A DNA stretch of 7,035 bases from Micavibrio aeruginosavorus (lineage in GTDB: Bacteria > Pseudomonadota > Alphaproteobacteria > UBA9219): NCBI GenBank assembly GCA_020720905.1, contig DYNT01000051.1:1-7035 (forward strand), in the 5' to 3' direction. Below the pieces are notes generated by a model. It worked only from the letters and a program-made list of their open reading frames with translations. It ran no database searches and was not told where the DNA came from. How positions within the stretch are numbered: position 1 is the first letter of the stretch; every line of letters starts with the position of its first letter. Shown one piece after another: positions 1-6,119 of this stretch. The position numbers and the translations under genes are program-made.

Positions 1-1
1 T

Positions 2-220
2 GCCACGGCGATCTCCATTGCCCAGATTATTGAGGCCGTGGATGGCCCCATCGGTCTGACAGAGTGCGCGGGTTCAGCGCGAGGAAAAGAGATTTGTAAC
101 TGCGCTATGCCGCTTTGTCCGGTTAAGGAAGGCTGGGGGCGCGTGAACACGGCGTTGCGCGGCGCTTTGGAATCCGTGGCGTTGTCCGAACTTGTCTCTC
201 CCACCCCTGATTTTGAGTGA
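2..220 (+). CDS. Rrf2/IscR-family SUF operon regulator, C-terminal part (5' end outside window)
   Basis: This is the last 72 codons of a gene that enters the window already open in frame 2 and stops at TGA 218-220. The residues run A-T-A-I-S-I-A-Q-I-I-E-A-V-D-G-P, then I-G-L-T-E-C. This is the end of the winged-helix and start of the cluster-binding region of Rrf2 proteins (IscR, RirA, SUF-system regulators). Four cysteines follow, with codons at 65, 95, 101 and 116, and then the typical W-x-R-V-N-x-A-L-R-x-A-L-E-S-V-x-L-x-E-L dimerisation helix. Family members bind a 2Fe-2S or 4Fe-4S cluster and repress or activate suf genes accordingly. Its position immediately before sufB suggests that it autoregulates this operon, which is inference. 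The DNA-binding helix-turn-helix lies outside the window. It could be called IscR, RirA or SufR-like, and the fragment does not decide which. Confidence 0.9.
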   Translation, partial: ATAISIAQIIEAVDGPIGLTECAGSARGKEICNCAMPLCPVKEGWGRVNTALRGALESVALSELVSPTPDFE

Positions 221-225
221 AGGGG
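220..225 (+). promoter_or_regulatory. Ribosome binding site deciding the sufB start
   Basis: AAGGGG lies 9 nt before ATG 235 and overlaps the last base of the regulator stop codon. The alternative in-frame GTG at 217 would give a GTGA overlap with that stop and six extra residues, but it has no purine-rich site in front of it. The ATG at 235 is therefore preferred. Confidence 0.6.
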
Positions 226-234
226 CAAGCGTCC

Positions 235-1689
235 ATGCAGCAGCCTCCCTCTCCTGCGGCCTTTACGCCAGAGCCTTATAAGTACGGCTTTGTGACGCCT
301 ATTGATACCGAGACCGCGCCCAAGGGGCTGAGCGAGGCAACCGTCCGTTATATCTCGGCCAAAAAGGGGGAGCCAGACTGGCTTTTGGCGCAGCGCCTTA
401 AGGCGTTTGCCTTGTGGCAGACAATGGAGACTCCCTCGTGGGGCAAGGTTGCGTTTCCTCCCATCGACTATCAAGACGCGTATTATTATGCCGCGCCCAA
501 GAAGAAAGCCGCGCCCCAATCGCTGGAGGATGTCGATCCTGAGCTTCTCAAAACCTATGAAAAGCTAGGGATTCCTCTTAAAGAGCAGGCGATACTGGCG
601 GGCGTTGAAGGCGCTGTGGCGGTGGACGCCGTGTTTGACAGCGTGTCCGTTGCGACGACCTATAAAAAGGCGTTAGAGGAAAAAGGCATACTCTTTTGCT
701 CGTTGACCGAAGCCATTCACAACCATCCTGATTTGGTGAAGAAATATCTGGGCTCGGTCGTGCCACCTTCTGATAATTACTATGCGGCGCTGAATGCCGC
801 TGTGTTTACCGAAGGCTCGTTCGTTTATATCCCCAAGGGCGTGCGCTGCCCGATGGAATTGTCCACCTATTTTCGCATTAACGCCGCGAACACAGGGCAG
901 TTTGAGCGCACGCTGATTGTTGCGGATGACGATTCTTACGTTAGCTATCTAGAGGGCTGCACAGCGCCCAAGCGCGATGAAAACCAGCTTCATGCGGCGG
1001 TGGTAGAGCTGGTTGCTTTGGACAGAGCCGAGATCAAATACGCGACGGTACAAAATTGGTATCCGGGGGATGAGAACGGCGTGGGCGGCATCTATAACTT
1101 TGTGACCAAGCGGGGTTTATGCAAAGGCGCTTCTTCTAAAATCTCATGGACGCAGGTGGAAACAGGCTCCGCCATCACATGGAAATACCCCAGTTGTGTG
1201 TTGCAGGGCGATTATTCGTCCGGCGCGTTTTATTCGGTGGCGATCACAAACCATCATCAACAGGCCGACACAGGCACGAAGATGATCCATATCGGGCGCG
1301 GCACGCGCTCCACCATCATCTCAAAGGGCATCAGCGCAGGGCACGCGCAAAACACCTATCGCGGGCTTGTTCGCATGGCGCGTACGGCGCATGGGGCGCG
1401 CAATAAAACGCAGTGCGACAGCTTACTGATCGGCGACCAGTGCGGGGCGCATACGTTTCCCGTGATCGTGTCACGCGATCCAACGGCGCGGGTGGAACAT
1501 GAGGCCACGACCTCGCGGGTCAGCGAGGATCGCCTGTTTTACTGCCAGCAGCGCGGCCTGAGCCTTGAAGAGGCGATGGCGCTGATCGTGAATGGCTTTT
1601 GCCGCGAGGTGATGAAGGAATTGCCGATGGAGTTCGCCGTCGAGGCGCAAAAGCTGATCGGTATCAGTTTAGAGGGAAGCGTAGGGTAA
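235..1689 (+). CDS. sufB: SufB, Fe-S cluster scaffold subunit of the SufBCD complex
   Basis: SufB (484 aa from ATG 235; E. coli SufB is 495 aa) is the scaffold on which the SUF complex assembles a cluster, working in the cytoplasm with SufC and SufD. The N-terminal half carries the usual Y-K-Y-G-F segment near the start and the W-L-L-x-x-R-L-K-A-F motif. The central beta-helix starts around G-S-F-V-Y-I-P-K-G-V. C242 in Y-L-E-G-C-T-A-P matches E. coli C254. C394 in Q-C-D-S matches C405. H422-E423 in V-E-H-E-A-T-T-S match H433-E434. These are the residues established as important for cluster formation in E. coli SufB. The C-terminal helices E-F-A-V-E-A-Q-K-L-I and the end S-L-E-G-S-V-G are near-identical to the family. 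It follows the regulator by 14 nt and is followed by sufC after a single base, so equal co-expression is expected. Nothing is missing or disrupted. Confidence 0.98.
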   Translation: MQQPPSPAAFTPEPYKYGFVTPIDTETAPKGLSEATVRYISAKKGEPDWLLAQRLKAFALWQTMETPSWGKVAFPPIDYQDAYYYAAPKKKAAPQSLEDVDPELLKTYEKLGIPLKEQAILAGVEGAVAVDAVFDSVSVATTYKKALEEKGILFCSLTEAIHNHPDLVKKYLGSVVPPSDNYYAALNAAVFTEGSFVYIPKGVRCPMELSTYFRINAANTGQFERTLIVADDDSYVSYLEGCTAPKRDENQLHAAVVELVALDRAEIKYATVQNWYPGDENGVGGIYNFVTKRGLCKGASSKISWTQVETGSAITWKYPSCVLQGDYSSGAFYSVAITNHHQQADTGTKMIHIGRGTRSTIISKGISAGHAQNTYRGLVRMARTAHGARNKTQCDSLLIGDQCGAHTFPVIVSRDPTARVEHEATTSRVSEDRLFYCQQRGLSLEEAMALIVNGFCREVMKELPMEFAVEAQKLIGISLEGSVG

Positions 1690-1690
1690 G

Positions 1691-2443
1691 ATGCTTGAAA
1701 TAAAAAATCTATCGGCCGCCATTGATGGCAAGGAAATCCTGAAGGGCCTATCGCTTTCGCTGCCCAAGGGGCAAGTGCATGCGATCATGGGACCCAACGG
1801 CGCGGGCAAAAGCACGCTGTCTTACGTTCTGGCGGGGCGTGCGGGCTACACCGTTACGGGCGGCAGCGTCACGCTGAACGGGCAAGATTTGCTGGCGATG
1901 GCGCCGCATGAACGCGCAGCGGCGGGTGTGTTTTTGGCCTTTCAATATCCGGTTGAGATCCCGGGCGTGACCACGATGAACTTTTTGAAAACGGCGCTGA
2001 ATGCGGTGCGTGCGGCAAGGGGCGAAAAAGCCTTGGACGTTATGCAAATGCTTAAGCTTCTTCGTGCGAAGGCCAAAGCGATTGGCATGGACGAAGACAT
2101 GCTCAAGCGTCCCGTGAATGTCGGTTTTTCAGGCGGTGAGAAAAAGCGCTGCGAGGTTTTGCAAATGGCGGTGTTGGAGCCTCGTTTGTGCATCCTGGAT
2201 GAAACGGACAGCGGCCTTGATATTGACGCGCTGCGTATTGTGGCGGATGGCGTGAACGCGCTGCGCGATGCGAACCGCTCGATGTTGGTGATCACGCACT
2301 ATCAGCGGCTTTTGGATTATATCAAACCAGACCGCGTCCATGTTTTGGCGGGTGGGCGGATTGAGCGCAGCGGCGGCCCTGAACTGGCGTTAGAGCTGGA
2401 AGAAAAAGGCTATGGCCAAGCCAGCGCGGGGGCACAGGCATGA
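1691..2443 (+). CDS. sufC: SufC, ABC-type ATPase of the SufBCD complex
   Basis: SufC (250 aa) is the soluble ABC ATPase that drives conformational change of SufB-SufD during cluster assembly. All nucleotide-binding elements are visible. Walker A is G-P-N-G-A-G-K-S-T at residues 34-42 with K40. The Q-loop is F-Q-Y-P-V-E-I-P-G-V. The signature S-G-G-E-K-K-R starts at S147. Walker B is C-I-L-D-E with E171, followed by the SufC-type D-loop D-S-G-L-D-I-D-A-L. The switch histidine is H203 in V-I-T-H-Y. K40, E171 and H203 have the same numbers as in E. coli SufC, so the alignment is essentially gap-free up to there. No membrane partner is encoded nearby, as expected for this soluble ABC protein. An AGGG lies 4 nt before the ATG, within the end of sufB. 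Its stop overlaps the start of the HAD gene (ATGA, 2440-2443). Confidence 0.98.
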   Translation: MLEIKNLSAAIDGKEILKGLSLSLPKGQVHAIMGPNGAGKSTLSYVLAGRAGYTVTGGSVTLNGQDLLAMAPHERAAAGVFLAFQYPVEIPGVTTMNFLKTALNAVRAARGEKALDVMQMLKLLRAKAKAIGMDEDMLKRPVNVGFSGGEKKRCEVLQMAVLEPRLCILDETDSGLDIDALRIVADGVNALRDANRSMLVITHYQRLLDYIKPDRVHVLAGGRIERSGGPELALELEEKGYGQASAGAQA

Positions 2444-3129
2444 GCCCCGATCAACAAGCCGTTATCTTTGATTGGAACGGAACGCTTTTGGCGGATACGA
2501 TGTTGTGCCTTCATGCGACAAATAAAAGCCTTGCCCTTTTTGGCGCGGCCCCTGTTTCTTTGGAAACATACAGGCGAGAATGTCGCGTGCCCCTTGATGC
2601 GATGTATGCCTCGCTGGGGTGTGAGGCTGCGGCATTAAAGAAAAGACGCCACGAGCTTATGGCAACGTGGAGCGCGTTTTATGATTGTCGTGTGCATCGG
2701 GCGCGGCTGCGACGCGGCGCTAAGGACACGCTTTGTCATCTGAAAGAGCGAGGGCATAAGGTCGCGATCCTTAGCAATCATGTTGTGGACGAGATTGTTA
2801 AAAGAACGACGCAACATGCTATTGCCCATCATTTTGATGACATTCTGGCCAATGCGCCGCATGAGCTTTCTTCGATTATGGAAAAGCAAAGCAAAGGGGA
2901 TCGCTTGCAGGCCTTTATCGATGACCATGCGATAAAAAAAGCGATTGTTGTGGGCGATACGGTGGAAGAGGTCGAAATCGCGCATGCGCATGGCTACCTT
3001 GGCGTTGCTTTGGCCGATGGTGTTTGCTCCCTCCCTCGTCTTCGTGCTGCCAAGCCAGACTTTATGATCCGCTCGCTCACCGAAATGCCCACCATCGTTG
3101 AAAAAGTTTTTGGGGTGAGGGCGCGATGA
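2440..3129 (+). CDS. HAD-superfamily hydrolase (DWNGT type) inserted between sufC and sufD
   Basis: This 229-aa protein is a haloacid dehalogenase-superfamily hydrolase, resembling phosphoglycolate-phosphatase-like members. Motif I is F-D-W-N-G-T-L with the nucleophile D11 and an Asn (N13) where most phosphatases have the second Asp. Motif II is I-L-S-N-H with S112. K152 in S-K-G-D-R-L is the likely motif III lysine. Motif IV is V-V-G-D-T-V-E-E-V-E-I-A with D173 and E176/E177. An alpha-helical C1 cap fits between motif I and about residue 95. There is no signal peptide or membrane segment, so it should be cytosolic. The substrate cannot be read from the sequence. The gene overlaps sufC and sufD by 4 nt each (ATGA), so it is translated with the suf genes. 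Only a weak G-run (2428-2432) precedes its start, which suggests coupling to sufC translation. A HAD protein is not a known SUF component. A link to cluster assembly or PLP/phosphometabolite housekeeping would be speculation. Confidence 0.85.
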   Translation: MSPDQQAVIFDWNGTLLADTMLCLHATNKSLALFGAAPVSLETYRRECRVPLDAMYASLGCEAAALKKRRHELMATWSAFYDCRVHRARLRRGAKDTLCHLKERGHKVAILSNHVVDEIVKRTTQHAIAHHFDDILANAPHELSSIMEKQSKGDRLQAFIDDHAIKKAIVVGDTVEEVEIAHAHGYLGVALADGVCSLPRLRAAKPDFMIRSLTEMPTIVEKVFGVRAR

Positions 3130-4106
3130 CGCAAGAGCCTTCTCTTTCTCTGCCACAGCCGCTCACGCGCCATCGCCTTGTGTTTGTGGATGGCGCGTTT
3201 CGTGACGCTTTATCGGCGCAAAAGGATTGGCCGGAGGCGCTTTCCTTTGGGAGCGATGAAAAAGAAAAAAGCTATGCGTTGACGCTCTGTGATCAAACGT
3301 GTCTGGCTATCGATCCGATTGAGCTTTTATTGGTGACAACGGATCAAGGCGCGGTCAGTGAAGAGCTTACAAAAATAAAAGTATCTTTGGGGGAAAACAG
3401 CCGCCTGACCCTGATTGAGCGGCATGTGGGGAGTGGAGGCTTCCTCCCAATCCAAAAAACCATCACGCTTGCCGCGCAAGCCAAGCTGGTGCATGGCAAA
3501 ATCGTAAAGGGCGATACGGTCAACCATGCTGCGCAAACGAAGGTCGCCGTTGCCTCTGGCGCGTTTTACGATCACTTTTGTTTGGTTGTTGACGGGCTTT
3601 TTGTTCGCTGTGAAAAAACGGTGGAGCTTTTGGGCGCGATGGCGGAAACTCGCCTTGTCGAAGTGTTGTTGCTTCGCGGTTCAGCGAAAAGCGACAGCAC
3701 CACCCATGTGCGCCATCTTGCGCCGCATAGCATCAGCCGCCAAGTGTGCGCGGCGGTTTTAGACGGCAAGGCGCAGGGCGCGTTTGAAGGAAAGGTGTTC
3801 GTCGATCAAACGGCACAGAAAACGGATGCGTATCAACTGTGCCGCGCCTTGCTTCTTTCCGATAAGGCCATGATGGAAGCGCGGCCAGAGTTGGAGATTT
3901 ATGCCGATGATGTGAAATGCAGTCACGGCGCGGCCATGGGCTCCTTGGATGAAAACGCTCTGTTCTATTTACTGGCGCGGGGCCTTGATCCTGACGCAGC
4001 GCAAGCGATGTTGGTCGAAGCTTTCGTGGGCGAGGTGGTGGACGCGATCCCGTTGCCCGATCTGGCAAGCGTGGTAAGAGAAGAGGTAGCGGCATGGTTG
4101 GCTTAG
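3126..4106 (+). CDS. sufD: SufD, SufBCD complex subunit, short form lacking the N-terminal helical region
   Basis: SufD is the SufB paralogue that pairs with it in the SufBC2D complex. The C-terminal half is unmistakable: L-E-I-Y-A-D-D-V-K-C-S-H-G-A-A-M-G, with C265 and H267 (E. coli C358 and H360, at the SufB-SufD interface). It is followed by F-Y-L-L-A-R-G-L and an A-F-V-G-E-V-V-D-A-I helix. The beta-helix core is weaker but recognisable (K-T-I-T-L-A, S-T-T-H-V-R-H-L-A, G-A-F-E-G-K-V-F-V). The protein has 326 residues against about 423 in E. coli. It begins with R-L-V-F-V-D-G-A-F at residues 17-25, a segment that in E. coli SufD lies roughly 80-90 residues in. The N-terminal part with the W-K-Y-T motif is therefore absent. 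A GAGGG at 3117-3121 supports the ATG at 3126, which overlaps the HAD stop (ATGA). No upstream in-frame extension is plausible because the HAD gene fills that space. Its 3' end overlaps sufS by 13 nt. Confidence 0.93.
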   Translation: MTQEPSLSLPQPLTRHRLVFVDGAFRDALSAQKDWPEALSFGSDEKEKSYALTLCDQTCLAIDPIELLLVTTDQGAVSEELTKIKVSLGENSRLTLIERHVGSGGFLPIQKTITLAAQAKLVHGKIVKGDTVNHAAQTKVAVASGAFYDHFCLVVDGLFVRCEKTVELLGAMAETRLVEVLLLRGSAKSDSTTHVRHLAPHSISRQVCAAVLDGKAQGAFEGKVFVDQTAQKTDAYQLCRALLLSDKAMMEARPELEIYADDVKCSHGAAMGSLDENALFYLLARGLDPDAAQAMLVEAFVGEVVDAIPLPDLASVVREEVAAWLA

Positions 4107-5308
4107 CGGCACAAAAAGACTTTCCTATTTTTTCGCATTTAATCCATGGCCATCCTTTGGTTTATCTGGACAGTGGCGCGTCGGCGCAAAAGCCGCGCTG
4201 CGTTTTGGAGGCGATGACGCGCTTTTATGAAACGGATTATGCCAACATTCATCGCGGCGTGCATGAACTCTCGCAAAGGGCGACTGCGCGTTATGACGAA
4301 GGACGCCGCGCTGTGCAGCGTTTTTTGAATGCGGCGCATGACGATGAAATTGTGTTCACCAGCGGCGCAACGGAAGCGCTCAATCTGGTGGCGGCCAGTT
4401 GGGGCAGGACGTTTCTCAACGCGGGCGATGAAATTATCCTGACGCAGCTGGAGCATCACGCCAACATCGTGCCGTGGCAGCTTTTGCGGGATCAGGTAGG
4501 TTTTACACTCCGCATCGCGCCCCTTCAGCCCAATGGTGATGTGCTTTTGGATGACGTGACCGCCCTTATCAACGAAAAAACAAAACTGGTTTCCGTCGCA
4601 CATGTCTCAAACGCGCTTGGCACAGTTTTGCCGGTGGAGGCCATTATTGCGGCGGCGCATGAACGCGGCATCCCCGTTTTGATCGATGGCTCGCAAGCCG
4701 TCAGCCACGGGGCGGTGGATGTGCAAAAGCTGGATGCCGATTTCTATGTTTTCTCTGGCCACAAAATCTATGGCCCCACGGGCATCGGCGTTCTGTATGG
4801 AAAACGGGCGCTTCTTGCAACCATGCCCCCCTATCAAGGCGGTGGTGATATGATCGAGTCGGTGACGTTTGAGAAAACAACGTATCAAGCGCCTCCCCTG
4901 CGGTTTGAGGCTGGCACGCCGCCGATTGCCGAGGTCGTTGGGCTAACGGCTGCGTTGGCTTACGTTACAGGCATCGGGATGGAGGCCATCGCGGCGCATG
5001 AAGCCGCCCTGCTTGCCTACGGCACAAAAAAACTTGCGGCGCTGGAGGGTGTGCGGCTTGTCGGGACAGCTCCGCATAAAGCCAGCATCCTCTCCTTTGT
5101 TGTCGAGGGCGTGCATCCGCACGACGTCGGCACGATTTTGGATCAGCAGGGCCTTGCCATCCGCGCAGGCCATCATTGTGCGCAACCCGCTATGGAGGCG
5201 CTTGGTCTTATGGCAACGGTGCGCGCCTCGCTGGGCCTTTATAATACACGGGAAGACCTAGATGCCTTGGTGGACGGCCTTAAAAAAGTGCGGGAGATTT
5301 TTTCATGA
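4094..5308 (+). CDS. sufS: SufS, PLP-dependent group II cysteine desulfurase
   Basis: SufS (404 aa; E. coli 406) removes sulfur from L-cysteine as a persulfide and is the sulfur source for the SUF scaffold. The fold type I aminotransferase signature is complete. The N-terminal segment Y-L-D-S-G-A-S-A-Q-K-P is followed by the N-I-H-R-G-V-H motif and then T-S-G-A-T-E-A-L-N-L. H121 in L-E-H-H-A-N-I-V-P-W corresponds to the PLP-stacking E. coli H123. D-G-S-Q-A-V-S-H-G carries the PLP-N1 Asp. The Schiff-base lysine K224 lies in F-S-G-H-K-I-Y-G-P, and the catalytic C362 in R-A-G-H-H-C-A-Q-P (E. coli C364). The R-A-G-H-H-C context and overall length place it in the SufS/CsdA group rather than the IscS/NifS group. 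GAGG at 4083-4086 lies 7 nt before the ATG. The start overlaps sufD by 13 nt and the end overlaps sufU (ATGA). The adjacent sufU is its probable sulfur acceptor. Confidence 0.97.
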   Translation: MVGLAAQKDFPIFSHLIHGHPLVYLDSGASAQKPRCVLEAMTRFYETDYANIHRGVHELSQRATARYDEGRRAVQRFLNAAHDDEIVFTSGATEALNLVAASWGRTFLNAGDEIILTQLEHHANIVPWQLLRDQVGFTLRIAPLQPNGDVLLDDVTALINEKTKLVSVAHVSNALGTVLPVEAIIAAAHERGIPVLIDGSQAVSHGAVDVQKLDADFYVFSGHKIYGPTGIGVLYGKRALLATMPPYQGGGDMIESVTFEKTTYQAPPLRFEAGTPPIAEVVGLTAALAYVTGIGMEAIAAHEAALLAYGTKKLAALEGVRLVGTAPHKASILSFVVEGVHPHDVGTILDQQGLAIRAGHHCAQPAMEALGLMATVRASLGLYNTREDLDALVDGLKKVREIFS

Positions 5309-5781
5309 GCGAGGGCGATGACGATCTGCGCGAATTGTACCAAGACCTTATCCTTGATCATGGTCGCCATCCGCGCAATTTTCACGCGCTAGAGGGGGCA
5401 TCGTGTGAAGCCGTGGGGCATAACCCCCTGTGTGGCGATAAGCTGGTTTTGTATCTGGCGGCGGGCGAGGATGGCCGCATTGCGGATGTGTCGTTTCAAG
5501 GTGAGGGCTGCGCGATTTCGGTTGCCTCGGCCTCGATGATGACCGAGATGCTTAAGGGCAAAACGGTGGCGCAGGCCAAGGCGCTGACCGCTTGTTTTGA
5601 AGCGTTATGCAAAGGCAACGCCGCGCCGCCTTTTGCTTTGGATGAAGATGATGCCTCGCGCTTGCAGGCGCTGGCGGGGGTGCGGCATTATCCTGTGCGC
5701 GTGAAGTGCGCGATGCTGGCCTGGCGCACACTGGAATCCGCGTTGGAGCCAGCCGCCGCGAAAAAAGTGGGAACGGAGTAA
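5305..5781 (+). CDS. sufU: SufU, NifU/IscU-like sulfur-acceptor or scaffold protein of the SUF system
   Basis: This 158-aa protein belongs to the SUF-type IscU-like family (SufU). The N-terminus L-R-E-L-Y-Q-D-L-I-L-D-H-G-R-H-P-R-N-F is typical. The three ligand cysteines are C43 in N-P-L-C-G-D (with D45), C69 in G-E-G-C-A-I-S, and C135 in R-V-K-C-A-M-L-A-W. The long C69-C135 spacing (66 residues, with a P-P-F-A-L-D-E-D-D stretch) is the insertion that separates SufU from IscU. There is no HscA-binding L-P-P-V-K motif. In Bacillus subtilis such proteins bind zinc and act as the sulfurtransferase partner of SufS, and the same role is inferred here from adjacency and the lack of sufE in the window. 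GGGAG at 5292-5296 lies 8 nt before the start. The start overlaps the sufS stop (ATGA), and the TAA shares one base with the sufT start. Confidence 0.95.
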   Translation: MSEGDDDLRELYQDLILDHGRHPRNFHALEGASCEAVGHNPLCGDKLVLYLAAGEDGRIADVSFQGEGCAISVASASMMTEMLKGKTVAQAKALTACFEALCKGNAAPPFALDEDDASRLQALAGVRHYPVRVKCAMLAWRTLESALEPAAAKKVGTE

Positions 5782-6119
5782 TGGATACTCAACGCCGCCT
5801 TGCTGCCATGACCGAGCGCGTGATAGAGGCTCTGCGCGTGGTCTATGACCCCGAAATCCCCGTGAATGTGTATGATTTGGGCTTGATCTATAAAATTGAC
5901 TTGACGCCAGCCACAGGCGATAAAATGGACGCGGCCATCGCAATGTCCCTGACCACCGTGAATTGCCCCATGGCGGATATGATTCCCGGCATGGTGTATG
6001 ATGCTTTGCGGGATCGGATACCGGATCTTAACGAAATTAAGGTAAGCCTTGTCTGGGATCCGCCGTGGGATCCTTCGCGCATGTCGGACGATGCGCGGGC
6101 AATTATGGAGATGTTTTGA
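5781..6119 (+). CDS. sufT: SufT, DUF59/MIP18-family Fe-S maturation protein
   Basis: This 112-aa protein is a stand-alone DUF59 (MIP18/PaaD-like) domain. It has the signature V-V-Y-D-P-E-I-P-V-N-V-Y-D-L-G-L-I-Y near residues 20-37, the conserved Cys C62 in V-N-C-P-M-A, and the C-terminal V-W-D-P-P-W-D-P-S-R-M-S block. SufT proteins act as accessory factors in Fe-S protein maturation, and a place at the end of suf operons is common. The usual loop is closer to L-T-x-x-x-C-P, so T-T-V-N-C-P here is a mild variant. The ATG at 5781 shares its A with the sufU TAA. The nearest purine run, GGAG 5775-5778, is only 2 nt away, so initiation probably relies on translational coupling. A longer frame runs upstream into sufU, but the extra residues do not match the family and were not used. 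Confidence 0.93.
   Translation: MDTQRRLAAMTERVIEALRVVYDPEIPVNVYDLGLIYKIDLTPATGDKMDAAIAMSLTTVNCPMADMIPGMVYDALRDRIPDLNEIKVSLVWDPPWDPSRMSDDARAIMEMF

Noticed and set aside
217..234. GTG start for sufB overlapping the regulator stop (GTGA)
   Set aside because: It has no ribosome binding site upstream, whereas ATG 235 has AAGGGG at good spacing. The alternative cannot be fully excluded, since GTGA overlaps do occur.
1146..1406. 86-codon plus-strand frame inside sufB
   Set aside because: It is an out-of-frame reading of the conserved SufB beta-helix, with an Arg/His-rich translation typical of shadow frames.
2635..3156. Minus-strand open frame (173 codons) opposite the HAD gene
   Set aside because: The plus strand here encodes clear HAD motifs. 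The antisense translation has no recognisable family feature.
5706..5780. Possible upstream extension of SufT by 25 residues into sufU
   Set aside because: The extra residues do not resemble the DUF59 family and would overlap the C-terminal sufU codons. The ATG at 5781 gives the normal family length.
6054..6073. Tandem TGGGATCC pair that looks like a short direct repeat with palindromic GGATCC sites
   Set aside because: It encodes the conserved W-D-P-P-W-D-P motif of SufT, so the repeat is explained by the protein sequence.
6065..6118. Possible earlier GTG start for the alpha/beta-hydrolase
   Set aside because: It would overlap the conserved C-terminus of SufT by more than 50 nt. The ATG at 6119 has a well-spaced TGGAG and a one-base overlap typical of this operon.
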